Source: Diplonema papillatum (taxonomy: Eukaryota; Euglenozoa; Diplonemea; Diplonemida; Diplonemidae). From it: a DNA stretch of 64,000 nucleotides. The stretch lies in assembly GCA_030068145.1 (NCBI GenBank), contig JAPJBO010000139.1, positions 62,001-126,000 on the forward strand. Reading direction: 5' to 3'. The notes under the pieces were generated by a model, which was given only the letters and a program-made list of their open reading frames with translations, made no database searches and was not told the origin of the DNA. Positions 43,141 to 54,284 of the stretch are shown here, in pieces (the first letter of the stretch is position 1; each line of letters starts with the position of its first letter). The translations under genes were made by a program, and so were the position numbers.

Positions 43141-44343
43141 TCTCCTCCTTTCTTTGTGTTGTCGCCCTCGGGTTAACCTCCCTTTTTTCACGCACCGGAC
43201 GCTGACACAAACAGAAGACGGTCGCGGAGAGGTGTGGGAGTGAGGTTGCTGGGAAACTGAGAATGAAACTTACCTGTACGCTGTTTCTTTTTTGGGGGGG
43301 GGGGGATGTTTCTTGGGTTTGAAGAGCGCGTGGTGCTTCCACCACTGAGGTGCTAAAGCGAGCCAATACATGCGTTCGCCGTGAAAGCACGGCATACACA
43401 AGAGGTCGATTATGTCGGTTGGTCTCCAGACTTACTTGAGAAAAAGGTCTCGATGCGTGGGAAATGGGGACGGCCGGGGTCGTACAAACTCCTACGTCGG
43501 AAGTGTCATTGGTACATCGTAGTAAAACACCGTCTTACATCGTAGTAAAACACCGAAGTACGGATGCGCAGCTGGTGGTTTTCGACTTTCCTTTTCGCCG
43601 GTGACAATCGCTCAGTTAGTTGCTTGTGACAGCGTTCTTATTCTTCGGTTTTCTTCGCATCAGTCGTGGCACACGGAATGCACGGAAGCGGTAGAAGGAA
43701 AAACACTTGATTGGCAACGCAATCATCTAGATGGGCTAGCGGGCTTCGCGGGTGGCAACAAGGAGAAGGAACCGCGCCTGCCCGAAGGGATAACGTGAAT
43801 GGATGAGCGGTCGAAAGAGAGAGAAAGTGAAGAGAGGAAACGGCGTGGCTCGTGCGATCCAAGAGTACGAGACGCCGGCTGGACGGAGGCGCAACATTCA
43901 CGCCTCGCCCAGCGTGCATGTTTCTTCGTTGAACAGCTAGGAATTGCCGAGTGGCTGGCTAAGACGGGAGGACGCCAAGTTTCAGAATCTCGAAAAGTCC
44001 CCTCGTTCCGTGAGAAAGGAAACGAAGACATAGATGCCGAATGTTTCGAGCCAGAGGAAGCAAAAGTCGTGTGCGAACTGCACGCGGCCGCCCCTTGCAT
44101 CGCAAGGCCTGCTGCTGTGTCTATCGCGGTCCCGGCAGATTTGCAGATGCTGCCTGGGGGCTGTACGTCACGGTCTACTCAGGAGGGGTCGAGGAAGCGA
44201 TGCCAATCCCACCAGGGTTTCCCCCCGGTTTCGTCCCATCCAAGCAAAGTTCACCATCTTTCGCTTCTGCAGCTCTCTTTTTTTCGCCGTCGCGAGGCGT
44301 GTTTTCGTCTTCGCGCGGGCGGGAAGAACGGTTCCACGAACCT
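43141..44343. other. Spacer between carnitine acyltransferase and FHA genes
   Basis: A 190-codon plus-strand frame (43799-44371) has reasonable composition but no domain, and it would oppose every other gene. A tandem TACATCGTAGTAAAACACCG lies near 43510-43555. A run of 11 G is at 43295-43305. Confidence 0.45.
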
Positions 44344-46037
44344 TCAGGGATCGCCGGAGTGGTACCGGTAGACGCAGTCGGACAGCAGCTCGAACGTTTC
44401 TTCTCCTTCAATCGTGCTGCTGTTGCCGCCGAGTGTAACCACATCGCCGTCCTTAAGTACCCACTTCGTCCTCCGGATGTTGTTGACAAAGAAGCCGTTT
44501 GTCGCGCCTTCGTCCTTTATGGTGACCTGCAGCAAAAGTGGGGTTTCATTGATTTTTTTTTCACCTTTCGACTCGGCTCTTTGCTTGCAAACACTGCCTT
44601 TCATGCACATGCCAGCAGCGTCAAACCTTTCAACGGGGCCGGAGAGCCAGAAATAGTAGGGGAAGTGCCGACGATACCCTATCTCTGGTATCAGGAAGTC
44701 TCTGATTCTTCGAGCGTATATTGTGGATTCGTTGGGTTTCCTCGTCCAGTGTGGGGCATATATCAGTGAAAATCTAAGACGCGACCATTTTGAGGTCACC
44801 CTCTAGGACGGCCCTGGTCGGTGACCCTCAGGTCAGGAAAAAATGATTGAAAGAGGTAGGAAATGGGCTCTGGGCTATTTGGCGCTCGATCTTTCCATTG
44901 CCGCCGTTCTTTGGACCTGAGGATGCACCCCTTCTGTCTCTTTTGGCTGTCCTTGACGGAGTCGGCGGCGGGTTTCCTCGTCCAGTGTGGGGTGTATACC
45001 TTCCAGCGACCGTCGATGTTCTCTCTGTTGAAGCTCGCGTGCTTGCGGGAGAGCATGTGCTTGACGACGCGCGAATCCATCACGATGTCGACGCCGTCTT
45101 TGGAGCTTCTCCCGAGCAGGACGTACTCCTTGTGCAGGTCTATCCGCTCTGGCACGTGGCTCGTAAACAGGTCGTTCGGCTCCAATGGCTGCGGGAGGAG
45201 CGTCAGGAACGGGATGGCCGACCCGAGCGACGACACGTGCGGCGGCGTGCACTGCTGGTCCTCCGGCTCCGGCGGCGGCTGCTGCTGCCGCTGGGAGGCG
45301 GAGAGGGCAGGGACGGGCTTCGGCTGCGCCGGGGGCGCCGCGTTCGACGGCTTGCAGGGCTCTCCGGACACAGGGCGGGCGGCGCCGGCCGGTTTGTACC
45401 CGGCAGGCTCCGTCAGCGGGGGCTCGGCCGCCGGGTCACCGTTCGAATCCCTCCGCGGGCACGGCCCGCCGTCCCGCAGCGGCGCGAGCGACTGGGTGAA
45501 AATAGCTTGGCAGACCGCGTCACGCACCGAGTCACCTTCGGCGGGTGTGACGCAGTGGTCGGCGGAGGTCGCATCGAGTGTGACGGAGCCGCCGGAATTT
45601 TTGATGAGGCGGGTCAGGATTCCCGCGTCCGGGGTCCCGTCTTCCACGTGGAACCGGATGCCTTGCAGCAACCGGGAAGGGTCGGCCAGTCGGCCGGCGT
45701 ACGGAAGGTGCGAAGGGAGGTAGCTGGGCTGCTTCTGGGGCGGGACCCAGCAGTTCTTCTCGAAGCTGTCGCGGACCCAGTCGGTGGTCACTATTGCCAC
45801 CTCCGGGTGCCGCGTGATGGCTGCGAGCGTCTTGGCAGTCCTCCGCAGCGCCCCGCGCGGCACGACGAGGTGCGTGCAGCCGTCCAAGCCCAGCAACTCG
45901 TCCCGGCACGCGGTGCCGCCGAGCGACGCCTTCGCCGCCTTCAGCGCGACCTGCGCTTCGGCTCCGATCATGCTCGAGGAAAAGCATGGCCGCTTCGTTG
46001 TCGCCCGCGCCCGCGGGCTCACCGACCGTTTCGGCAT
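44344..46037 (-). CDS. BRCT-BRCT-FHA protein, two exons (406 aa)
   Basis: This is probably a phosphopeptide-binding adaptor of the kind used in DNA-damage or cell-cycle signalling. Exon 1 is 46037-45000 and exon 2 is 44526-44344, with a phase-0 intron of 473 bp (donor GTATAC, acceptor GCTGCAG). The first BRCT-like region spans about 20-110, with the typical tryptophan in VTTDWVRDSF (Trp87). A second, weaker one spans about 120-180. A proline-rich linker covers 190-290. The FHA domain spans about 303-390: GRSS at 309-312, SRKHA at 330-334, and ATNGFFVNN at 354-362. The intron splits the FHA domain. The order is the reverse of Nibrin (FHA first), so orthology to Nibrin is not implied. The start is an ATG whose first codons are duplicated upstream. 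Confidence 0.9.
44738..45002 (-). repeat. Duplicated splice-donor region inside the FHA-gene intron
   Basis: GGTTTCCTCGTCCAGTGTGG is present at 44970-44989, next to the real donor, and again at 44738-44757 within the intron. Just beside the first copy, CTGTCCTTGACGGAGTCGGC (44948-44967) matches the 3' coding end of the carnitine acyltransferase gene at 40920-40939. Confidence 0.85.
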
Positions 46038-46079
46038 GCTGCTTTCTTTTTTGCTGTTCCCTGGAGGCGACAGGTAGAC

Positions 46080-46710
46080 AGGGAGTTATGAGGCCTTAAG
46101 AGCGCATGCTAGAGAAGTGGCTATTGTGTGATCAGATTCAAGTTTTGCCGGGTTTGTGCGTGGTTCTTTTGTCGGGAGTTTCGCCGGGTTTGCTTATTTC
46201 TTGCCGGGGTTGTGTGTCTGGCCTTCTTACCGGGTTCTAGGGAACGGCGTAGGGAGGGTGCGAAGGTCGGTAGCTGGGATGCTTTTGGGGTGGGACCCAG
46301 CAGTTCTTCTCGAAGCTGTCGCGGACCCAGTCGGTGGTCACTAATGCCACCTCCGGGTGCCGCGGGATGGCTGCGAGCGTCTTGGCAGTCCTCCGCAGCG
46401 CCCCGCGCGGCACGACGAGGTGCGTGCAGCCGTCCAAGCGACGCCTTCGCCGCCTTCAGCGCGACCTGCGCGCATGCTCGAGGAAAAGCATGGCCGCTTC
46501 GTTGTCGCCCGCGCCCGCGGGCTCACCGACCGTTTCGGCATGCTGCTTTCTGTTTTGCTGTTCCCTAGAGGCGACAGGTAGACAGGTAGACAGGTAGACA
46601 GGTAGACAGGGGTTTATGAAGCCTTAAGAGCGCACCTCGTCGGGTGCTAGACAAGTGGCTATTGTGTGATCAGATTCAAGTTTTGCCGGGTTTGTGCGTG
46701 GTCAATGAGT
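46080..46710 (-). pseudogene. Truncated tandem copy of the FHA gene's 5' end
   Basis: Positions 46237-46560 repeat the first part of exon 1 (MPKRSVSPRARATTKRPCFS and the BRCT region) with deletions of about 40 and 10 bp that shift the frame. The 5' flank is duplicated too (AGTGGCTATTGTGTGATCAG at 46116 and 46649). A four-unit AGACAGGT array lies at 46572-46604. Confidence 0.9.
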
Positions 46711-48848
46711 CGAGTGGACATGTTCAGTCATTTCTTGACTACCGACTTCCAATGACGCGCTCCACTGCGCTGGTGTTGTGCAGTGCGTCAGAGAGAAGGG
46801 GCGCGAGGGTAACAAGCACCGGGTGTTTAACGCTTCGCGCGTGTCAACCTTTTTTCTTCTTCTTCTTTGACTGCAAAGGGAAGGTGTAGCAAAACAAATA
46901 AATTAACCTCCGAAAGAAGAAAAGAAACGCAAAACAAACGGTGAAGATGTGGGGGAGCGAGGGCGGATGTCGGTGTGCGCAGACGATGATCTGTGGGCAA
47001 GAGCGTGCTCGGAACGGTGCGTGTGCTCAACGTCGCACCCTTGTTCTATCTTCGGTCCGTACGGCCACGGACACTTTGCAGACAGGGCAGCGATGTGAGT
47101 CTGGTTTTTGTCGCGGCTTGTGACAGCCAGGACCACCCATCAGCGAGAACACAGGCAACCACCTCGGGAAGCCCGAGTGTCTGCAGACAGGAGTCATCAG
47201 TCGTCAGGGGTGGGAACGAGACAACAGCCGGGTTTGCTCGGTTTTGAGACGAGATGTGCACACCTAATCCCGACTACTGAAGGGATGGGAGGGAAGGGTG
47301 GAGGGGGAAAGTGCTATTCACACGGCGAGGAGTTAAAATGGGCGTGTCGGAGATCGGTCGCCGGCTCAACTGCGGCTGGCATGGTGGGAAGATGCCCCAC
47401 AGGGCGGCATCACTACGCAGGGCCAGATTCGCCCCGTGCAAGTGATTGTGCCATGGGGGTAACCACTACTACCCCAGGTGTCTTGTTTGCGTGTCGTAGC
47501 ATCGTATACGACACCGTAGCACTGTTTGCGGCAGGACATCGAAGAAGTGCACTGATACCAACTGGGTACAGCTGCAATGGTTGCCACCTTCGAGCCTCGT
47601 TTGCAGTCCTTCGCAGACCTGCAAAATTGCCAACTTGGTGGGTGCAAACCTTCCAGGCGATCGCGGCAGGATCTCGGTACAGCGGAGTCATTTTGTTGCA
47701 GTACCCTCGTTTGCAGTTCTCAAAGGAGAGCCATTAGGCTGCCGGAAGCTTAATGGGAGGAGTTGCGTGGCCGCACCACGGTCACAAGGACCCAAAGGAA
47801 TGCCCCACCGACCGCCGAGGCTCGGCTACGTGATCTGGGCCCACTTCGGGAACGTACACACAGAGGTTGCACAGCGAGTTGGGGCTGCTCGAAATCGCTT
47901 GAGGTTTCTTGTCAAATGCCGAGTAAAGGCGCGTCGTTGTCGAAGTGACCGTGCGGGCGCACACCACAGAGCCGGTCCACTCCCGGCGGACAGACTGCAG
48001 CAGGCAGTTGCACTTCCAGGGGATAGGACGTGGTGGATACAGCTGGAATCGAGTGTGCACAGAAATGCTCGGAAGACGGACAGCCTGAAAGAACAATGGA
48101 AAGCATCGGACGAGACTTTCTTGGCAGATCCGTTTGCAGCGTAGCACGCGCCCGTGCACGCGCCCGCGGACAGCTGGAATGGAGTGGAGTTGTACAGAAA
48201 TGCTCGGTCCGCGAACGAACGAGCTCAGAACGAACCACGGCCAGCATCGAATGCTTGTGAGTTGTCGAGCGCCCACAAAGTAAACCCTTGTTTCAACGTG
48301 GCAACCCCCTCTTGCCGCCAGAGCATGCGCATGCCTACTTGCAGGATAAGGGAAAATAGAGTCACCGGGTAACGGAGGTGTCCAGAAGAGCACCGCGGTG
48401 TAAAAAGGCGTGTACAATCCAAAAAGATGAAATCAACAGGGTTTCCCCTGGAATCGTGTCTCTCGGCAACCCGTGAGAAGGCTTCGCGTGTTCTTGCCCC
48501 GGGGTTCGGTCTGTCGCCCATCCCGCTTCTGTAACGACAACCTCGAGGGAATACGGGTGAACATCTGATCCGAACGAAGCGTGCCAGTCGCACGGTAGGG
48601 CGTCTCCGCGGCCGTGGCCCGGCCTAGATCTTCTTGACGAAAAAGAACTGCGTTTGTTTGGAGTGAAAGTTCGCTTGAAAATCCCGGGAATGTGCAGTCG
48701 CTGGGCGACTGTCAAATGGGTTATTTTGACAAGAGGAAATACGCGCGCAACGCGCCTGAGACGTTCAGGGTGGGGGTGGGGTAGAGATGGCCAGCGTCTC
48801 GGCAGCGCTGACGTCTGATTCGTTGACTTTCGAAAGCTTCGTGGGGGG
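46711..48848. other. No supported gene
   Basis: A 130-bp block is loosely duplicated (ACAGCTGGAATCGAGTG near 48038, ACAGCTGGAATGGAGTG near 48170). The GTTCGCTTGAAAATCCCGGG repeat lies at 48669. Frames on both strands are not convincing. Confidence 0.45.
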
Positions 48849-49010
48849 AAAAACTTAGTTTAATGTTTAGGCAGAACACTGCCTCGCATGCATGTTTGAT
48901 GCTAGCATCAAGTCTTCGTCGAAGAAAGTGTAAAATAAAATAGGGGAAAGGGAAAAAGGGTCGCAGGGAGTGTAAGACTCCGCAGGTAGGGTCTGGAACC
49001 TTGAGGGAGG
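48849..49010 (+). repeat. Dispersed repeat family B, copy 3
   Basis: A near-complete copy with intact TTGATGCTAGCATCAA. A second fragment follows at 49333-49400 and is more diverged. Confidence 0.85.
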
Positions 49011-49512
49011 GGGGGGTCGTTGTTATTGGTGCTGGTTTTGAGGGATAAGGGAAAGGTAAGAAATCTTTTTGCGGTGGCCGGTAGTTCGTGCTACCTCCGT
49101 TCTTTTACGCTCGTTCTTTTCTCTACTCACTACTGTACGTACTCTTTCACTCTTTTACTCTCTTTGGCTAGGCAAAAAAGACTCCTGCGGCCGACACCAC
49201 GAACACATTCGCAATGAATGTGGCCCTGAGCCCCCCGCGTGCATACATGTTGAGCAGGGGTTGCCATGTAGCCCGCATCGGCCTGAGTCAACGCTGTTAC
49301 TTTGATGGGATGTTCACCGGGGAAGGTGGGGGGGAATTGGGTTAGTGTTTAAACAGCAATTGTTTGCCGTTCATGCATGCTTGTTTCTAGCAAGTATTGG
49401 TGAATGGCTTGGTACATGGTGCATGGCTTCATACTTCTTCTGTTGGGGGTCCCCCGAAGGATCCCGTCCGACCACACTTCGGAGAGCCACAGGACCCAAA
49501 AGGAAAGCATAC

Positions 49513-49791
49513 CTTCAAGCATTCGTACGTCGATTGCTGGATCGCGTCGGTGTCCTCCATGGTAATCGCGTTCGTGTCCTTGAGGACCCAGCCACCCTCC
49601 TCCTCGAGAGCATCGAGAAGAGCGAGGCACAGCATGCTTTGTCCCAGCTGATCGCAATACTGCCCTGTGAGCTTGACGAACCAGTGCGGCGGAGTCGCTT
49701 CGTGGACGAACTTCGGAGGCGCGGTTTTGGTACCTTGGGCTGTCGACGTCGTTCTCGGGAACGTCTGGTTAAGCTTCTCGACCGTCGTTTC
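49513..49791 (-). CDS. Internal exon of an unidentified protein (93 codons)
   Basis: The exon is phase 0 at both ends, with acceptor CTCCTTCAG and donor GTATGC. The translation is strongly protein-like: KLNQTFPRTTSTAQGTKTAP, then PPKFVHEATPPHWFVKLTGQ, then YCDQLGQSMLCLALLDALEE and EGGWVLKDTNAITMEDTDA. It looks globular and helical. I do not recognise the family. An ATG-started frame at 49862-50044 (with SKCAKCKFPERSKRL) could be an upstream exon, but its candidate donors do not match the phase. No downstream exon was found. Confidence 0.6.
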
Positions 49792-50299
49792 CTGAAGGAG
49801 ATAGTGTGCACTAGTGTGGGCTGCTCACCCCAATGTTCTGTACTGCAGCCTCCTTCAGCCTTTACGCCACTGCAGAGAGGGCGAGTGCAAGGATACATTT
49901 TCGTGGGTTCGCCACAATTGGAGCGGACGGGAATTCGGCAGGTTTTGCTAGCGTGTCGGTCAACCTCTTCGACCGCTCAGGGAACTTACATTTTGCACAC
50001 TTGCTATGATAGGACTTCTTTGCGCGAATAAACGCCAATATCATGGCAAGTACCCATTCGTGTCATCCTTCCCATGCGGCAGGTTCGTGGTACATAAAAC
50101 ACGAGAGAAGTTTGTCTGCCGACAAGCCAGCGCGCACACCTTGATGGGTCCTACGATACGGATTGTAGGCGGGTTGAAGAGGAAGTTGACGATAAGGTTG
50201 GGCCGCGACATAGTGGGCGGGGTGGGAGGGAGAGGGGGGTGTAAGTGTAAGACTGTGCGATTGCGCCGGGTAATCGTCTGAATAAGCTGCACACGGTGA
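49792..50299. other. Flank of orphan exon; no further supported gene
   Basis: See the exon at 49513. From 50045 I see nothing recognisable. Confidence 0.4.
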
Positions 50300-50405
50300 G
50301 GTCCAGCCTCAGCAGCTGGAGTTAAAAAGAGGGTGTGCCCGAGTCACACCCGAAAAGCGGGTGTGACCACCAGCTTTTTTAACTCCAGCTTTAACTCCAG
50401 CCTCT
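50300..50405. repeat. Hairpin repeat with TCACACCCG stem
   Basis: CTGGAGTTAAAAAGAGGGTG, then TCACACCCG, AAAAG and CGGGTGTGA form a hairpin, followed by TTTTTTAACTCCAGC, which is complementary to the outer part. The same hairpin occurs at 57553-57612, and the outer arm alone at 32066-32096. Confidence 0.8.
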
Positions 50406-50624
50406 GAGCTCGGACCCCGCTGTGTAGGAAACACTCGAGAAGGCCGCCTTCTGCAAAATCACAAGCGTTTCCGGTGGAGAATCGCTCCGTCAGTTGCATG
50501 TGGCGACGGCTCGTTTGTTTTGTCCCTGCAGTACTTGCATACCTTCTCAAGATACCGCAGAAGAAGACACGTCGGAGCGGGTTGTTGATTGTTGATGGCC
50601 CTCGGCAGTCTGCTGCAGTAAAGC

Positions 50625-50804
50625 TGAGCCGGTCCGTCCCTATCTCTTGAAACTGCATCGAAGTGCCTGCCGCTGTTAATCACAGTGAATCACGGTCCAC
50701 CACGGTCTATCAGGTGCATCCCTAGTCCCTGGAGCTGCATCGAATTGCCCGGTGCTGTATTCTTCGGTCTATCACGGTCTATCAAGAGGGGATGGACCGG
50801 CTCA
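50625..50804 (+). mobile_element. MITE family, copy 3
   Basis: It is 180 bp with ends TGAGCCGGTCCGTCCC and GGGATGGACCGGCTCA, flanked by AAAGC on both sides, an apparent 5-bp target duplication. Confidence 0.85.
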
Positions 50805-51540
50805 AAAGCACAGCGTGTTCCGTGACGGAGACAGTCTGTAGCAAAAGGGAAATTTTGAGCCTAATCCCGGATGCTATCCTCTTTGCTGCGGTCGACTAAA
50901 AACATTCTGCGATGATGCAGAAGTGCCCGACGGAAAAGCCGCCAGTGGCTGTACGAGAAGAAGGAAGGGACAGAGCGCGAAACGAGTGCGAAATACACGC
51001 GAAAAAGTGCAAAAAAAGAGGCGAAATGAGGAAAAAAGATATGACGGGGGGAGGGCCCGGAGGGGGCGTAAAAAACCTACCAACCGCACCTCCCCACCTC
51101 GCAAATTGGGGACAGTCGCAGCGAAAGTATTATTCTGTCTCTTAGGAGGGGACAGCTCTCAAGGCACCTACTACGTCCCCTACGTGGTGGTGTACTGTAC
51201 ACACCCACAAGCATGGTGCATGCTACCACGGAGGATGGTACTAGTAGTAGGATATCGGGCCATCTGGACCGTATCCCTGATACTTACGGATGTGTGACAT
51301 CACTCAACGAACGAAGCTCGCTGGACTCACCAACGGGGAGTGTCCAGTCAATCATGCGGAGGAGGTAGATGATGACAAGCAAAAAGAAAAAAAAAATAAC
51401 TGCGAGCTTCCTTTCATACTTTTTCCTTCATCACTTCGCTTTTTTCTTGAAGGGGGGGGGGGGTTGCAGATTACCATTTCGGGGAGTGCCTGCCCTGTTC
51501 TCCCCGCTCAGGGCACTCCGTGCACCACGCCAGACCCTCC
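50805..51540. other. No supported gene
   Basis: It contains A and G-rich tracts and short frames. A G10 run at 51457 leads into TIR element 5. Confidence 0.45.
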
Positions 51541-52614
51541 AGGCAGTGTGGGGGCTGGCACCACAGCACCGGTGCTGGCACCGGAGAGCACCGGCCGGTG
51601 CTCTCCGGTGCTCTCCGGTGCTGGGTCTGGTCTTTGACTTTAACCACCCCGTAGCAGACCTTTTTCAACGAGTTTTTGCTCGCGAGCAACTCCGATGAAG
51701 AGAGCCGTGAGAAATGGATCCGGCGACCAAAAAGTATGAGCGCGTTTCTTGGGTTCGTACGAGGTAAAGGGCACCGGGTTACGGCGGATATGGAACCCAC
51801 CAGTTTTGCAATGCTAAATCCCCTGTTTTGTGACAGTCTTTCGCTGGCCCGTGTAACAGACCTTTCTCGTCGACTTTATGCTCACGTTCAGCTCCGATGA
51901 GGAGATTTGTGCAAAATGGACCCAGGGAACCCACAGTATGTGCGTGGTTCGTTGAGGCTTTCCGACGTTCAGGGCACCAGGCATGAAAACTACACCGCGG
52001 AATGCAAAACTTTGCATCACAGAATCACGCCAAAACGGTCAAAACTACCAGTGCAATAGTGTTGTTTCGTCGGGGTCAAATGTCAAAAAACGCACCCTGC
52101 GGGAATTGATAATTTCACGTGCACAGGCATTTGAACCAAGAAATCTGAAATGGAAACTTCGACTTCCACGATTTCCGCTTTCACGCGGATCCACGTCCCG
52201 GTCCCTGGCTCGACGAACCACGTACCAACTCTTTGGCCCCCGGGTCTAATATCCACAGATCTCTTCATCGGAGTTGATCTCGAGCAAAAAGTCGTCGAAA
52301 AAGGTCTGGTACTGTGGACCGGCTTCCAGGAGCCAGGATCAGGCCCACAGTCGTAATGGGGAAGCACCGACTGCGACCCAGACTCAATGGGGGAGCGTGG
52401 GGGGGGTGCAACTCAAAAAATTTCTGCTCAAAAACCCGAGAACGAGGCCCAAACGATGATTTCAACGCTTTTTTTTCGTTTTTTTGAGCTTTTTGAGGTG
52501 TTAAAACCGAAATTATTTTTCCAGCACCGGAGAGCACCGCCAGCACCGCGGTGCTGGTGCTCAGCACCGGGCACCGGCCAGCACCGGTGCCAGCCCCCAC
52601 ACTGCTCCAGGCAT
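51541..52614. mobile_element. TIR element 5 with CACCGGTGC palindromes
   Basis: The left end AGTGTGGGGGCTGGCACC (51545) is inverted at the right end (52583-52601). Inside each end is a palindromic tract of GCACCGGTGCTGG and GGAGAGCACCGG units. A further block (AGACCTTTTTCAACGAGTTT to CTCCGATGAAGAG, 51655-51703) is repeated directly at 51858-51903 and inverted at 52262-52312. I see no transposase frame. The boundaries are approximate, and no target duplication was found. Confidence 0.6.
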
Positions 52615-52935
52615 CTTGTTAAGAACCATCCATCCATCCTTCAGCCGGCCCCCGCTGTTCCTTAACAAGAGCGCTGAGACCCTCCCCCCGATCCCAGCGA
52701 GGAGCACTTCTCGCACGCTGTAGACACGCTCTGCAGTGCACCGACTGACGGTCTGGGTTCTTGATGGTACCCTTGCTGTGCTTTGCATGGCGATGGACTC
52801 CAATTTTCGCCGCCGGGTTGGCGTCTCTGCCGTCGGTGCAGAAAACAAAAAAGGAACGACCACATTCGATTTCGATCGGCAGAGCCACGTCCCTGTGTGG
52901 ATCCTAGTCCAGTCCACTATGCAATGCAGCAGTTG

Positions 52936-53180
52936 CCCTCATTCAAGGAAGAAATATCATTTTTTTTTTTTTTTTTTTTTGCTTTTTTGCGCTGACTCGA
53001 TGATGAACCGTTTGCGACGCTGTCGTCGCTAAGAAGAAATAAAAAAAACAAGCACGTAACAACCGTGGAGGGCGCGGGACCCCTCCTCGGATTGCTTGCA
53101 AGCGCGCAAGCTCGGCTTGTGTTGCCGACAGTTGGCATTTTTTTTCTGTGCCGACGGGAACATTTCCGGAACAACGGTTG
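52936..53180 (+). repeat. Dispersed repeat family D, copy 2
   Basis: The inverted partner of 33405-33643, with a T22 tract in place of the interrupted A run there. Confidence 0.85.
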
Positions 53181-53479
53181 CACATTGAAAGAGAAAACGA
53201 AGCCAACGAAAAAGTGCTAATACAGGAAACCCTCCCCAGAGAGGTTTCTACCCTGTACACGCGAAGAACAAGAAAAACTTGCCTTGTCATTTCATCAGTT
53301 GATGCTGATCGCCCGTTGCTTCGTTTATCAGTGCAAGCCCCAACTCCGGAAAGAAGGAAACACTGGAGGAGGCCGTCAGTTTGCAAAATCCAAAGGCGAG
53401 CGGAAACAGCCCCCCTCCGAGTGTTTCTTCCTCTTCACTTTTTCGTTCTTTACTTCCCACTGCTGCGTGGGCAGACTCC

Positions 53480-53629
53480 TGAGCCGGTCCGTCCCATCTC
53501 TTGAAACTGCATCGAAGTGCCTGCCGCTGTTTATCACGGTCTGACCTTAGTCCCTAGGGCTGCATCGAATTGCCCGGTGCTGTATTCTTCGGTCTATCAC
53601 GGCCTATCAAGAGGGGATGGACCGGCTCA
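53480..53629 (+). mobile_element. MITE family, copy 4
   Basis: A 150-bp copy with a small internal deletion. Here the inverted match extends into the flanks (CTCC and GGAG), and no direct target duplication is visible. Confidence 0.8.
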
Positions 53630-54284
53630 GGAGTGTACGTAAACGGGTCCAGGTGCAGAGTTTTCGCGTGCTCGGCAGTTGAGTTGAGGAGTTCGTGCAG
53701 TGTGCAACGTGTGGAACAGCCTAAAAACCCTCGAGTATTGGGGTGCAGGTAACCGGCAGGTCCGTTGACAGGTAAACAACGGCGGGGGGCGCTGCTTCAC
53801 GGTGGGTGGCGGCGTCGGCGCTCAGCGGGACGACCGTTTGCTCATCGAGATACCTACCCGAGGCGCGAGCCGGTTGTGTCCGAACATCGTGATGCGGCCT
53901 AAGAAGGGTGCAAACCCCCATCCAAGACTGAGGCTGGGCGTGCACGTTGCAGGACACTGCAGAAAGCCGACGGTGGCATTTCTGCAGCCTGATCCGGTTT
54001 CAATCCACCCAAGACTGGGCGCACCTCAGACACGATTGAATCCCTTGTCAGCGGCCTGATACGGATTGAACCACCCAAGATTGGGGGGGGCGTGAGCAGA
54101 ACACTGCACAGAGGAAGCTAGCGGAGTTGATAAGGTGTCCACCACCCAAGACCGATGCAAGCCTGAGACACCTCAGGCGGCCTCACCAAGGATAGTCCGA
54201 AGCTGTCCGCTTCATTCCTACCCGAGGCCCAGGCTGCAAGGAAGCACAAGGGCGAGGGGTGATGGTGCCCCTTCTGGACTCACC
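53630..54284. other. 3' flank of NHP2; diverged direct repeats
   Basis: Several degenerate copies of CCACCCAAGACTGGG-type sequence occur between 53915 and 54160 (CATCCAAGACTGAGGC, CACCCAAGACTGGGCG, CACCCAAGATTGGGGG, CACCCAAGACCGATGC). No gene was found. Confidence 0.5.

Noticed and set aside
43799..44371. 190-codon plus-strand frame with a protein-like first half
   Set aside because: No domain, opposite to every other gene, and it overlaps the end of the FHA gene. Not excluded, but not supported.
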